NCBI GenBank assembly: GCA_964219355.1
Contig: CAXPOZ010000003.1
Coordinates: 1 to 64,000, forward strand
Length of the DNA stretch: 64,000 nucleotides
Direction of reading: 5' to 3'
From: Parvularcula sp964219355
GTDB taxonomy: Bacteria; Pseudomonadota; Alphaproteobacteria; Caulobacterales; Parvularculaceae
Part shown: positions 47,460-56,309 of the stretch, in pieces
Layout: the number at the start of each line of letters is the position of its first letter
Position numbering within the stretch: position 1 is the first letter of the stretch
The notes under the pieces: generated by a model
The model's input: the letters and a program-made list of their open reading frames with translations, nothing else
Databases searched by the model: none
Told to the model about the DNA's origin: nothing
Program-made: the position numbers and the translations under genes

Positions 47460-48608
47460 GTGAAGCGTAGTTTGAGTCCCGTCATCCAGATGCTGGCGGT
47501 GCTGGCGGCCATTTTTGGTCTGGCCAGCGCCCAGACCGTTACGACGGACGCAACGCACGCCGTCATCATGGATGGCGACACCGGCGACATCCTGTTCTCA
47601 AAGGGCGGGAATGAGCCGATCCCGCCGGCCTCCATGTCGAAGCTGATGACGGTCGCGGTCGTCCTCGACATGATCAAGCGAGGCGAGCTGACCCCTGACA
47701 CAGAATTCGATGTCTCCGCCAAGGCATGGCGGACGGGCGGCTCGAAAATGTTCGTGCTCGTCGATACGAAAATCCGCGTCGAGGATCTCCTCAAAGGGAT
47801 CATCACGCTGTCTGGTAATGACGCCGCTGTCGTCGTGGCAGAGAATATCGCCGGGGACGAGGCGAGCTTTGCAGCCCTGATGAACCAGAAGGCGAAGGAA
47901 TGGGGCCTGAAGCAGTCTCATTTCTCGAACCCGCACGGCATGACCGATGAGGGCCAGCGCATGAGCGCGGCGGACATTGCCAAACTCGCCAGACATATGT
48001 GGGATGAATATCCGGCCTACCGCTATCTCTACTCCATCCCGGAAATGACGTGGTCGGACATCACACAAGCCAACCGCAACCCCCTGCTGGCCGGTTTTCC
48101 CGGCGCAGACGGGATGAAGACCGGGCACACCGAAGAAGCAGGCTACGGCATGGTCGGCAGTGCGTCGAAAGACGGGGTGCGCCGGGTCATCGTTGTCACC
48201 GGCCTCCCATCCTTGCAGGCGAGAGCCCGTGAAAGCGTCCGGATGATGGAGATCGCCTTTAATCAGTATCTGACCCAGACCTATTACGGCCCGGACGATA
48301 TTGTCACGGAACTGACGGTCTTTGGTGGCAAGGAAGAGCTCCTGCCGGTCAAGCTGGGCGCGGCCATGACTTTCACACGGCACCGCAAGATCCTTGAAGG
48401 CGCAGAAGCCCGGATCACCTATCGTGATCCCATCATTGCGCCTGTACGAACCGGCGAGCAGGTCGCGGTCATGCGCTTTACGATGCCGGGCGAACCAGTC
48501 CGCGAATATCCGCTTTATGCTGCTGCGACGGTCGAGGAAAAAGGCGTCTTCGCCAAGATGGGGATGGGGCTGAAAATCCTCTTCACCCCGCCAGCAGAAT
48601 CCGAGTGA
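47460..48608 (+). CDS. D-alanyl-D-alanine carboxypeptidase (PBP5/6 type)
   Basis: A 382-residue penicillin-binding protein that removes the terminal D-Ala of peptidoglycan stem peptides. A signal peptide ends near ASA/QTV. The three active-site boxes are Ser58-x-x-Lys61 (SMSK), Ser118-Gly-Asn and Lys220-Thr-Gly. The C-terminal PBP5-like domain ends in an amphipathic-like segment (KMGMGLKILFTP) for membrane attachment. The start is a GTG with AAGGAG eight bases upstream. It is followed by tmk, whose start overlaps the stop codon. Confidence 0.95.
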   Translation: MKRSLSPVIQMLAVLAAIFGLASAQTVTTDATHAVIMDGDTGDILFSKGGNEPIPPASMSKLMTVAVVLDMIKRGELTPDTEFDVSAKAWRTGGSKMFVLVDTKIRVEDLLKGIITLSGNDAAVVVAENIAGDEASFAALMNQKAKEWGLKQSHFSNPHGMTDEGQRMSAADIAKLARHMWDEYPAYRYLYSIPEMTWSDITQANRNPLLAGFPGADGMKTGHTEEAGYGMVGSASKDGVRRVIVVTGLPSLQARARESVRMMEIAFNQYLTQTYYGPDDIVTELTVFGGKEELLPVKLGAAMTFTRHRKILEGAEARITYRDPIIAPVRTGEQVAVMRFTMPGEPVREYPLYAAATVEEKGVFAKMGMGLKILFTPPAESE

Positions 48609-49237
48609 CCGGGCTCTTCATCACATTCGAAGGCCCTGAAGGGGCCGGCAAGACGACACAAGTGACCCGTCTCGCCGAGCGGCTGGCCGCCCTCGGCCAT
48701 GATGTTGTCGTCACGCGGGAGCCGGGCGGCACCAAGGGCGGGGAGGCGATCAGGACAGCCCTGCTCGATCCGCAGGCGGACTGGTCGCCGCTGGCTGAAT
48801 TGCTGATGATGAATGCCGCGCGCGATGCGCATCTGCGCGAAGTCGTTCTGCCCGCTCTGGCCGCTGGGAAAACCGTCATCTCTGACCGGTTCTGTGATTC
48901 CACCCGAGCCTATCAGGGCGGCGGCGGCGGTATGGATCAGGATTTCCTGATGCAGGTCGAGAAGGCCGTCTGCACACGGATGCCCGACCTGACTTACATT
49001 TTCGATCTGCCCGTGGCGGCCGGTCTGTCTCGTGCCGATAGCAGAGGCGCCCGCGACCGGTTCGAGCAGAAGGGCGATGCCTATCACGAGGCGGTGCGTG
49101 CCGCGTTCCAGAAGATTGCTGAGCAAGAGGCGCGCGCGGAACTGATTTTCGCAGGCGGCGTCATCGAGGATGTCGAAAAAGCCGTCTGGGCAGTTCTTGA
49201 AGAGCGCCTGCCAGATCTGACAAAGGCGGCGCCATGA
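48605..49237 (+). CDS. tmk: thymidylate kinase
   Basis: A 210-residue enzyme that phosphorylates dTMP to dTDP. P-loop EGPEGAGKTTQ, the TMP-binding TREPGGTKGGEAIR, the DRFCDSTRAYQGGG (DRY/H-like) motif and the lid arginines SRGARDRFEQ are all present. It starts at a GTG overlapping the dac stop (GTGA) and ends overlapping the holB start (ATGA), so the operon is translationally coupled. Confidence 0.96.
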   Translation: MTGLFITFEGPEGAGKTTQVTRLAERLAALGHDVVVTREPGGTKGGEAIRTALLDPQADWSPLAELLMMNAARDAHLREVVLPALAAGKTVISDRFCDSTRAYQGGGGGMDQDFLMQVEKAVCTRMPDLTYIFDLPVAAGLSRADSRGARDRFEQKGDAYHEAVRAAFQKIAEQEARAELIFAGGVIEDVEKAVWAVLEERLPDLTKAAP

Positions 49238-50217
49238 GCCTTCTGATGTCAAAAGCACTAGCGGCAAAGACCGAAACCGCGCTCAAAAGCGGCGCGCTGT
49301 CAGGCGGCTGGCTGATCACCGGACCGCAGCAGATCGGCAAGGGGACATTCGCTCGCCAGCTAGCCGCTGCAATCCTCGCCCATTCAGAATCGCTCGACGG
49401 CGCGGATGAAAAGACGCGCACGCAGGTTACGAATGAGGGGCACCCGGATCTTTTTATCTTGAGGCGCACACCCGATGAGAAGACCGGCAAGCTGCCCGCC
49501 AATATCAAGGTCGATGAGGTGCGCGAAGTCATTGGACGGTTCCATCAGACCTCGATGACGGGCCGCCGGGTCGTGATCATCGACCCGGCGGATGAGCTGA
49601 ACACCCAAGCTGCCAACGCGCTTCTCAAGACATTGGAGGAACCGCCTGACGGGGCGACCATGCTGCTCCTTTCCGTGGCGCCGGGTCGCCTCTTGCCGAC
49701 GATCCGCTCACGCTGCCGCCGCATGGATATGACGCCTCAGCCGGTCGGTGAGATTGCCGGATGGCTTGAACGCGAGCACGACATCGATATGGGCGAGGCG
49801 CGTGATGCGGCGGAGGCTGCGCGCGGACGACCGGGCCGGGCGCTCAACCTTGCGACAGGTGAGGGGCGGCTCGCCCGTGAGCTCGCAGACGGTCTGGTGA
49901 AGGCCGCAACGGGCCGGGGCGATATCGTCGCCGCTGCGCGCCGGTTCGGCGAGAAAGATTCAGAAGACGCCCGGCGCGATGCGCAGGAGCTGTTCCTGTC
50001 GCGGCTCTCCGATGCCGCCCGCCAATATGCGCGCGGGGAGGGGGCAGAACCCGCCTTTTCGGCAGCCCGTTCCGCCCACCAGCTTGTCAGCCTGCATGAT
50101 GAGATCGCTTCCCTTGTCACGCGGGCCGAGGCACTGAACGCCGACCGGGTGCAGACCGCTATAATGATGGCAATGACCCTGCATGATGGTCTACGAGGGC
50201 CGCATGCTGGTCGATAG
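49234..50217 (+). CDS. holB: DNA polymerase III subunit delta'
   Basis: A 327-residue clamp-loader subunit. The N-terminal ITGPQQIGKGTFARQLA is a P-loop-like sequence, NIKVDEVREVIGRF and VVIIDPADELNTQAANALLKTLEEPP correspond to the AAA+ Walker B and sensor I region, and the SRC motif (IRSRCRRMDM) is intact. The zinc module typical of the E. coli protein is not obvious. tmk-holB-tatD is the standard order in many bacteria; its end overlaps the tatD start by 14 bases. Confidence 0.94.
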   Translation: MSLLMSKALAAKTETALKSGALSGGWLITGPQQIGKGTFARQLAAAILAHSESLDGADEKTRTQVTNEGHPDLFILRRTPDEKTGKLPANIKVDEVREVIGRFHQTSMTGRRVVIIDPADELNTQAANALLKTLEEPPDGATMLLLSVAPGRLLPTIRSRCRRMDMTPQPVGEIAGWLEREHDIDMGEARDAAEAARGRPGRALNLATGEGRLARELADGLVKAATGRGDIVAAARRFGEKDSEDARRDAQELFLSRLSDAARQYARGEGAEPAFSAARSAHQLVSLHDEIASLVTRAEALNADRVQTAIMMAMTLHDGLRGPHAGR

Positions 50218-50986
50218 TCACGTTAATTTACATGGTGAGCGGTATACGGATGACCTCGAAGAGGTCATTGCGCGCGCGAGGGACGCCGGGATCGGCGCCA
50301 TGCTCGCCATTTCCGACCGTCTCGATTCCGGGCCCGAAATCAAAGAGGTCATTGCGGGCCGTTCCAATATGTGGCGCTCGGTCGGGGTCCATCCGCATCA
50401 CGCCAAGGATTATACAGATCTTGCCGCTGAAACGTTGATCGCCGAGGCCGCCGATCCGCAAGTTGTCGGCATCGGCGAATGCGGGCTCGATTATCATTAC
50501 GAATATTCTGACCGCGAACTGCAGGGGCCGGTCTTTGACGCGCATGTCAAAGCCGCCCAGGAAACCGGCCTGCCCCTGATCATCCATACGCGCGAGGCGG
50601 ATGACGATATGGCCGCCGCACTGGAAGCCGCGCATGCGGAGAAAGCCTTCACGCCGCTGCTCCATTGCTATACGGGCGGGCCAGACCTTGCGAGCCGCGG
50701 ACTGGCGCTCGGCGCCTATGTCTCTTTCTCCGGTATCCTGACCTTCAAGAAGGCCGAAGAAGTACGTGAGATCGCCCGCATCGTACCGATGGACCGTCTA
50801 CTGATCGAAACGGATTGTCCCTTCCTTGCGCCCGTGCCGCATCGCGGGCGGCGCAATGAACCGGCCTATCTTACCCATGTCGCAGAGGCCTTGGCTGAAC
50901 TGCGCGGGGTCAGCGTGGACGAGATCGCAGAGGTCACGACCGACAATTTCTTCCGGCTGTTCGCAAAAGCGGCGCGGCCCGCATGA
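50204..50986 (+). CDS. tatD: TatD-family metal-dependent hydrolase/DNase
   Basis: A 260-residue TIM-barrel hydrolase. The start at 50204 (MLVDSHVNLHGERY) has GAGGG upstream; an earlier in-frame ATG at 50183 is less likely. Metal-site elements are present: EC in GIGECGLDYHYEYS, PLIIHTREADDD, HCYTGGPD and TDCPFLAPVPHRGRRNEP. The first motif is HxN rather than the usual HxH (VDSHVNLH), so one metal ligand differs from E. coli TatD. Family members act as 3'-5' exonucleases or AP-type nucleases. Confidence 0.93.
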   Translation: MLVDSHVNLHGERYTDDLEEVIARARDAGIGAMLAISDRLDSGPEIKEVIAGRSNMWRSVGVHPHHAKDYTDLAAETLIAEAADPQVVGIGECGLDYHYEYSDRELQGPVFDAHVKAAQETGLPLIIHTREADDDMAAALEAAHAEKAFTPLLHCYTGGPDLASRGLALGAYVSFSGILTFKKAEEVREIARIVPMDRLLIETDCPFLAPVPHRGRRNEPAYLTHVAEALAELRGVSVDEIAEVTTDNFFRLFAKAARPA

Positions 50987-51831
50987 GCCTGCGCGCGATC
51001 ATTCTCGGTTGCGGATCGTCCGCTGGTGTCCCGCGGCTAGGCGGCAAGAATGGTGAGGGGGATTGGGGTGCCTGCGATCCTGAGAACCCCAAGAACCGCC
51101 GCCGCCGATGCTCGATCCTCATCCAGCGTGCCGATGATGACCTTGGATGGAATGTCCCGGCGTTCACCAGCCTCTTGATTGATACGAGTCCGGATCTTCG
51201 CATGCAGTTGCTCGATGCGAAAATCGGGCGGCTTGATGCAGTCGCCTGGACGCATGACCATGCTGATCAGTGCCACGGGATCGATGATCTGCGCGCGCTT
51301 GTTCTCAACCAGCGGCGGCGCATGCCGGTCTGGCTCAGTGACGTGACATCTCCCGTCCTGAAAGACCGGTTCAGCTATTGCTTTGAAGATAATCCGAAGA
51401 CGGGCTATCCCGCGATCCTCGATGACCATCCACTGACACCCGCCGAACCGGTAGAGATCGGCGGACCGACTGGCAATATCGAGCTCCTCCCCATCCTGAT
51501 GGAGCATGGCCCGGTGCCCTCGCTCGCTTTCCGCATGGGCGGGATGGGCGAGGACTCGATAGTCTATTCGCCAGATATCAGCGGCGTGCCGGAGGCTTCA
51601 TGGCCGATGGTCACCGGCTGCGGCATCTGGATCTGTGATGCCCTGCGCTACAAGCCGCATCCCAGCCATGTGCACCTTGAAGAGACCTTGTCATGGCTCA
51701 CCCGTGCCGGGGCCGGGCGCGGGGTGCTGACTAATCTTCATATCGACATGGATTATGAGACGCTGGAACGCGAAACGCCGACGCATGTGGCGCCGGCGTT
51801 CGATGGAATGGTAATTGAGACCGGCAGGTGA
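50983..51831 (+). CDS. MBL-fold hydrolase (PhnP-like)
   Basis: A 282-residue metallo-beta-lactamase-fold phosphodiesterase. The metal motif THDHADQCHGIDDLR (HxHxDH) is present, and the N-terminal ILGCGSSAGVPRLG, with a CDPENPKNRRRRCS segment, is typical of this alphaproteobacterial PhnP-like group. It may cleave cyclic phosphodiesters. Its ATG overlaps the tatD stop (ATGA), and the pairing with tatD is conserved in the class. It ends in a strong terminator. Confidence 0.93.
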   Translation: MSLRAIILGCGSSAGVPRLGGKNGEGDWGACDPENPKNRRRRCSILIQRADDDLGWNVPAFTSLLIDTSPDLRMQLLDAKIGRLDAVAWTHDHADQCHGIDDLRALVLNQRRRMPVWLSDVTSPVLKDRFSYCFEDNPKTGYPAILDDHPLTPAEPVEIGGPTGNIELLPILMEHGPVPSLAFRMGGMGEDSIVYSPDISGVPEASWPMVTGCGIWICDALRYKPHPSHVHLEETLSWLTRAGAGRGVLTNLHIDMDYETLERETPTHVAPAFDGMVIETGR

Positions 51832-51856
51832 GGGGGGTTAGCGCCCCTCACCTTTT
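51827..51856 (+). terminator. rho-independent terminator of the rlpA-MBL operon
   Basis: GGTGAGGGG (51827-51835) and CCCCTCACC (51844-51852) form a 9-bp perfect stem with an 8-base loop, followed by TTTT (51853-51856). The MBL gene's stop codon lies within the left arm. Confidence 0.88.
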
Positions 51857-51865
51857 CATCCGTTC

Positions 51866-53812
51866 TCAGACTTCGTCGTCAGTGCCTGATTGTTCAACCC
51901 GAACACCGAGACCTTCAACAATAGAGTCAGGCGTCGCATCGGGTCCTGAGACGAGCGCTTCGATATCGTCCATCTTGAGCGGCGCTGCCGGCGGCTGGAC
52001 TGCGACCACAAGAGTGCCGCCTTCTGCGATGAAATCGGCAATCGCGTTGACGTAACCGACAGCAGGCGGGAATTCGCTTGCGACCTGTGTCGCGCCTGCC
52101 CGCATCAGACCAGAGATCATCTGGCGCAGCGCCTCAGGCGATTGCGCGGCAATCATGCCCGCTTGCGGATTATCCTCCGCCGGTATGAGGGCCGCGAATT
52201 TCGGCACCATAGCGAAGATGTCTTCGAGCAGGCCCATATCTTCTAGCGATAGGTAGAACCCGCCAAAGGCCAAATCCTCTTCGAAGAGACCTTCGACAGC
52301 TGACCAGTCCTGGCTGCCATTTTCCTGCATCACAGCGGTCGAAATCCGCTCATAATTTGGCAGGACGACATCAACATCGACGACCTTACGCATGCCTTCA
52401 CGCAGCGTGGCGTCAACGTCATAGGCCGTAGCCCCATCTTCAGGGTTCCAGCTGAGCGCCAGATCCAGATCCACGACCGGCTTGGTCAGGCCTTGCTCAT
52501 CGACGATCGCAATGACCTGATCATAGAGCGCCTGTTCTTCCTCATCGAGACCGCCTGTGCCCATGGACATGGTCGATAGGAGGCTATCGAGTAGGACGGG
52601 CACGTCATACATCAGGCCATCGACTTCGACACCAACTGCAGTTGGCATCAGCCAATGGAAGCTCGAAAGATCAAGCGTCAGGCTGTCCATCGTGCTGATG
52701 ATTTCGCCGTTCGACTTGTCGACCTGACCTTCGATATTCAGCACACCGAGGCTGAGAACATCCGTTTCCGTCATCGGCGGGAGTGCTCCGTCGGCAAGAT
52801 AGCCGAGGAGGGTGGCAAGTTTCATATCACGCCAGCCATTCGCCTTCACGGTCTGAGACGAATTGGTGATGCCATCATCGCCCAGGAACAGAATGTGCTG
52901 GGTCATCTCCATGGCAATATCGGTCGCCACAGTGTTCTCTAGATCACCGCGCATCCAGCCGGTGGCACCAGAGAAGCCGGAGCTGAACTCGATATCCATG
53001 GCAATTTCTGGCGTCTCAAAGTCGAACTGGCCAACCATGTTCCAGACTGCGGAGCGCTCATATGATGAAGCGCGGTAGATATCGGCGACCTTTGCGACGA
53101 TTGCCATCGGGCTGCCATCATCTTCAGCCGAACCGCTGAGCGGATAAAGCGTCATGCCGTCGATCACGAGGCGGTCGATCGCGAATTTGTATTCGTTGAT
53201 CGTGAAGGGCGCGTCAGAAGAAGGCTCATCAGCCATTTCAAGATCTAGATCGCCGTCCGTCAGTTCTTCCATCTCTTCGATGGCTTCGGCCTGGCTTTCA
53301 GCCAGTGCATAGCTTTCCTCGGTCTCGGCCGGGCCAAGGCCCATCATCTGCATGGTAAAGAGTTCGACGACTTCGTTGAGGCCGAATAGCTCGATGCCCT
53401 TGGCGTCGATCCGGTCGGCAATCCGCAGCTCGGTCCATTCGCCACCGTTCATCACTGATTCGATGGCGTCTGCGTCGGCGCCATAGAGGCTAAGCTCATC
53501 GATGCTGAGGCCCGCATCCGGAAAGCCCGCAATGGTGATTTTGACATCAGTGGCGGCGCCTTCGGTAAAGCCGCCAAATGAGGTTGCGAACATGCCGCTG
53601 ACGGCATCTGCGACACGCCGCAGCTCTGCTTCACCAGCTGCTTCAGCATCGACAGCCTTGGTTGCTGCCTTCTCGATATTGGCCGCCTGCTTGGTCAGTG
53701 AGGCTTCGCCGATCGACGGAAGCTCGAATTCACCACCATTTTTCTGCCAGAGCCCGACACCAACCATGGCGATGATCGCAATGGCCAGAAAACCGGAAAA
53801 TAGATGTCGCAT
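51866..53812 (-). CDS. large exported protein of unknown function
   Basis: A 648-residue acidic protein with an N-terminal membrane anchor or uncleaved signal (FSGFLAIAIIAMVGVGLW). A predicted helical stretch of Ala/Glu/Lys follows (about 40-75). The long remainder alternates short strands and helices, with pairs such as ITIAGFPDAGLSIDEL, LVIDGMTLYPLSG and LDLSSFHWLMP, and only a few aromatic and no cysteine clusters. No domain or catalytic motif is recognised. The repeating strand pattern might reflect a beta-rich, lipid- or envelope-associated fold of the AsmA/DUF945 kind. GGTGGGG precedes the ATG. Confidence 0.75.
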   Translation of the reverse strand: MRHLFSGFLAIAIIAMVGVGLWQKNGGEFELPSIGEASLTKQAANIEKAATKAVDAEAAGEAELRRVADAVSGMFATSFGGFTEGAATDVKITIAGFPDAGLSIDELSLYGADADAIESVMNGGEWTELRIADRIDAKGIELFGLNEVVELFTMQMMGLGPAETEESYALAESQAEAIEEMEELTDGDLDLEMADEPSSDAPFTINEYKFAIDRLVIDGMTLYPLSGSAEDDGSPMAIVAKVADIYRASSYERSAVWNMVGQFDFETPEIAMDIEFSSGFSGATGWMRGDLENTVATDIAMEMTQHILFLGDDGITNSSQTVKANGWRDMKLATLLGYLADGALPPMTETDVLSLGVLNIEGQVDKSNGEIISTMDSLTLDLSSFHWLMPTAVGVEVDGLMYDVPVLLDSLLSTMSMGTGGLDEEEQALYDQVIAIVDEQGLTKPVVDLDLALSWNPEDGATAYDVDATLREGMRKVVDVDVVLPNYERISTAVMQENGSQDWSAVEGLFEEDLAFGGFYLSLEDMGLLEDIFAMVPKFAALIPAEDNPQAGMIAAQSPEALRQMISGLMRAGATQVASEFPPAVGYVNAIADFIAEGGTLVVAVQPPAAPLKMDDIEALVSGPDATPDSIVEGLGVRVEQSGTDDEV

Positions 53813-53929
53813 GAAAACCCCACCTGCAAAGATAGATACCCTGTGGCAGAGGTTAACGTATCGCGCGGAAAATTACATCCCCGTTATTGTGATGCTTTGA
53901 GGACAGCTGGCAGGCCTCGGAACTGCCAG

Positions 53930-55042
53930 TCATTCCCGCCGATCGGAGCTGATTGCGGGTAAAACCCATTGAGCGACAAAGTCGTAGAAGTTCAGCTTCC
54001 CGTCCCAGTCATGCGCATTGATCATGACGACGGCATCCTCTGTGGGAAAAAGGATGAGAAGCTGGCCGCCTTGGCCCATGGCGAGGCGTGAGGGGATCGT
54101 ACGTCCGTCGATCTCATAGGGCTCTGAATACCACAGATAACCGTAATCGATGCCGTAGAGCTGGCCACGTGGGGTGAAAGATTGCTCGATCCAGTCCGAT
54201 GAGACGATCTGCTCGTCCTGCCAGACACCCTGATCGGCGACCATCTGGCCGATGCGAATGACATCGCGCGGGCGCGCTCTGCCATTATAGCCCATGCCGA
54301 GTTGGTCCGGATCAGTCTCGTTCCAACCGAAGTTTAAAATACCGAGGGGCGAGAAGAGGGCGCTTTGCGCAAAATCTTGAACGCTCATGCCGGTCGCGCC
54401 TTCTAGGACCGGGCGGAGGAGGTCGGTCGCCATGGTGCAATAGGCTGTGTGGGTACCGGGCTCGTGGACCATGGGCAGTGACAGGATGTCGGCCATACGA
54501 TCAGCAGACCGCAACCATGCGCGAAACCGCTTCATATTGGTATCATCCGCATCGTCACAATCGAGCCCGTGACGCATGGTCAGGACATCTTCGATCGTGA
54601 TCGCCCTCTTCGCTTCGTCGAAATAGTCACTATAGGGAGTGTCCGTATGGTACGTATATATCGGCGTATCGACGCCCGATATGTGACCCTGATCGATGGC
54701 GATGCCTACCAATAAAGATGTGATGCTTTTTGTGATAGATGCCATGTCGTGGCGGCGCCCAACTGCGTAGAAATTATGATAGCTTTCGAAGATGAGCGTG
54801 CTGTCCTTCATGATGAGGATGGAATCGATCTTCTGCCAGCTATCAGACTGGCGTGCCGCTGCCATGGCGTTGAGCGCGTCAATCGAGAGACCGTGGTCAG
54901 CCGCATTACCGACCGTGAGGCCGTCACTGAGATCACGCGGCATCTGATATGGAGTGTCTGACGCAGGAGCTGGAAGAGCTTCAGTGGCGCTGAAGAACGA
55001 CAGCGCGAGCAGCCAGACACTCAGAAAGATACCGCGGGCCAT
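53930..55042 (-). CDS. serine beta-lactamase-fold hydrolase (class C/EstB type), exported
   Basis: A 370-residue protein with a signal peptide (MARGIFLSVWLLALSFFSA). The nucleophile motif is Ser-Ile-Thr-Lys in MASITKSITSLLVG, and the second box is a tyrosine in HTAYCTMATDLL (YxT in place of YxN). GMGQGGQLLILFP stands where the third, HxG/KTG-type box lies. It belongs to the family of esterases, D-amidases and class C-like beta-lactamases; sequence does not separate an antibiotic-degrading role from esterase activity, and the latter is more common in this group. Confidence 0.88.
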   Translation of the reverse strand: MARGIFLSVWLLALSFFSATEALPAPASDTPYQMPRDLSDGLTVGNAADHGLSIDALNAMAAARQSDSWQKIDSILIMKDSTLIFESYHNFYAVGRRHDMASITKSITSLLVGIAIDQGHISGVDTPIYTYHTDTPYSDYFDEAKRAITIEDVLTMRHGLDCDDADDTNMKRFRAWLRSADRMADILSLPMVHEPGTHTAYCTMATDLLRPVLEGATGMSVQDFAQSALFSPLGILNFGWNETDPDQLGMGYNGRARPRDVIRIGQMVADQGVWQDEQIVSSDWIEQSFTPRGQLYGIDYGYLWYSEPYEIDGRTIPSRLAMGQGGQLLILFPTEDAVVMINAHDWDGKLNFYDFVAQWVLPAISSDRRE

Positions 55043-55389
55043 GTCTTAATCCCAATCAATCCAAAGGGGAGTCTATGCTGGAGCAGAGAGGGACACAAAT
55101 GGCTGAGCTGCGTTCAGCGGTGCGCTGAGACGTAAAATCGGAGGTTCATTTTCGTCAGAGGGCCGCAGGGGCTCCGGAGGATCGAGAATCCAGCATATAT
55201 GCGGATCCTGGGATGCATATCATATTTGCGACAATATAAATTGTGCAATCAATATTCCTTTGCCGTCAGGGGCTGTACCGGTCCATGGGCGCGCCAACTT
55301 ATTCCGCCGTCCACACCGACAACAGCTCAAGATCATTGCGTGCAAACGCGGTTCTCAGCAGTGTCTGAAACGGAACAAGGGGAACCTCC
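55043..55389. other. divergent intergenic region with decayed palindromic repeat
   Basis: No gene. It separates the leftward beta-lactamase-fold gene from the rightward NTF2-like lipoprotein gene and must hold promoters of both. It carries ATCGAGAATCC (55181-55191) and GGATCCTGGGAT (55203-55214), an imperfect match to the inner stem of the element at 11309-11398. The part near 55190-55260 is A+T-rich. No clear sigma-70 boxes or operators were found. Confidence 0.4.
55181..55214. repeat. degenerate copy of the intergenic palindrome
   Basis: The inner-stem words of the 11309-11398 element (GGATCC-type arms around a 10-15 base centre) recur here with several mismatches and without the outer GTCATCCCGG arms. 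The likeness is by eye and could be coincidental. Confidence 0.35.
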
Positions 55390-56286
55390 ATGCAACGAAC
55401 ACTTATCCTGACAGTATCGGGCCTGTCGCTCATGCTCGCAGCCTGCAGCGGCGCAGACGAACCAGCGGCCGCGGCACCTGCCGCCGATGAAGCCGCGCTC
55501 GAAGAAGAGCTGCTTGCGAACTATGTCACGGCGATCAATTCAAACGATCTCGACACCATCATGGCGATGCTGGCCGACGATGTCGCCTTCCAGGCGCCTC
55601 ACGGGCCGGAAGTTGTCGGCAAGGACGCTGTGCGCGAATGGGTCGGCGGCTATTACGACGCTTTTGACACCCAATGGAAAAAGACATCGCTGAGCTTTGA
55701 TGTCAGCGGCGATATCGCCGTTGAGCGCTACGCCTACGAATCGACAGACACGCTGAAAGAGACCGGCGATGTCTTTAGTGACGAAGGCAAAGGCATCAAT
55801 GTCTATAAAAAGGGCGAAGACGGAAAATGGCTCGTCGTCATCGATGGATGGAGCACTGATGTTCCGTTACCGGAAATAGCAGCCTCTGATGATTCTGCCA
55901 AAGAACCTGTCGAGATGATCTATGAAGGTTTTGCCGCAGGCGACATGGACAAGGTGCTGGGCACGATGTCACCGGACATTGTCTGGAACGAGGCTGAAGG
56001 AAATCCCTATTCTGATAAAAACCCCTATGAAGGCCCTGACGCCGTCCTGACCGGCCTCTTCGCCCGGCTTGGCGGTGAATGGGATGGTTTCAGCGCCACG
56101 CCTGCGGAGTTTGTCGTTGATGGTAATCGTGTCGTGGTCTTCGGCCGGTATGGCGGCACCAACCTTGCGACCGGTAAGCCGCTTGATGTGCCCTTCGTTC
56201 ATTCGTGGACGGTCGAGGACGGCAAGATCATCGCCTTCCAGCAATATACAGATACGCTGACGCACACGGCGGCGATGACGGAATAA
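55390..56286 (+). CDS. lipoprotein with two tandem NTF2-like (SnoaL) domains
   Basis: A 298-residue protein with lipobox LAAC (Cys19) and an alanine-rich linker. Two SnoaL-like halves follow. The first begins LLANYVTAINSNDLDTIMAM and contains HGPEVVGKDAVREW and YKKGEDGKWLVVIDGW. The second begins VEMIYEGFAAGDMDKVLGTM and contains YEGPDAVLTGLF and FVHSWTVEDGKIIAFQQYTD. The parallel layout suggests internal duplication. Such domains bind small hydrophobic ligands or act as simple enzymes; its ligand is unknown. It would sit on the periplasmic face of a membrane. Confidence 0.82.
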   Translation: MQRTLILTVSGLSLMLAACSGADEPAAAAPAADEAALEEELLANYVTAINSNDLDTIMAMLADDVAFQAPHGPEVVGKDAVREWVGGYYDAFDTQWKKTSLSFDVSGDIAVERYAYESTDTLKETGDVFSDEGKGINVYKKGEDGKWLVVIDGWSTDVPLPEIAASDDSAKEPVEMIYEGFAAGDMDKVLGTMSPDIVWNEAEGNPYSDKNPYEGPDAVLTGLFARLGGEWDGFSATPAEFVVDGNRVVVFGRYGGTNLATGKPLDVPFVHSWTVEDGKIIAFQQYTDTLTHTAAMTE

Positions 56287-56309
56287 TCCGTCTTACGATG
56301 ATGGGCGCT

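Noticed and set aside
53909..53931. CTGGCAG/CTGCCAG inverted repeat after the beta-lactamase-fold gene
   Set aside because: Short stem, 9-base loop and no T run; insufficient for a terminator call.
55376..55389. GAAC repeats before the NTF2-like lipoprotein gene as a LexA box
   Set aside because: The two GAAC words are five bases apart rather than seven.
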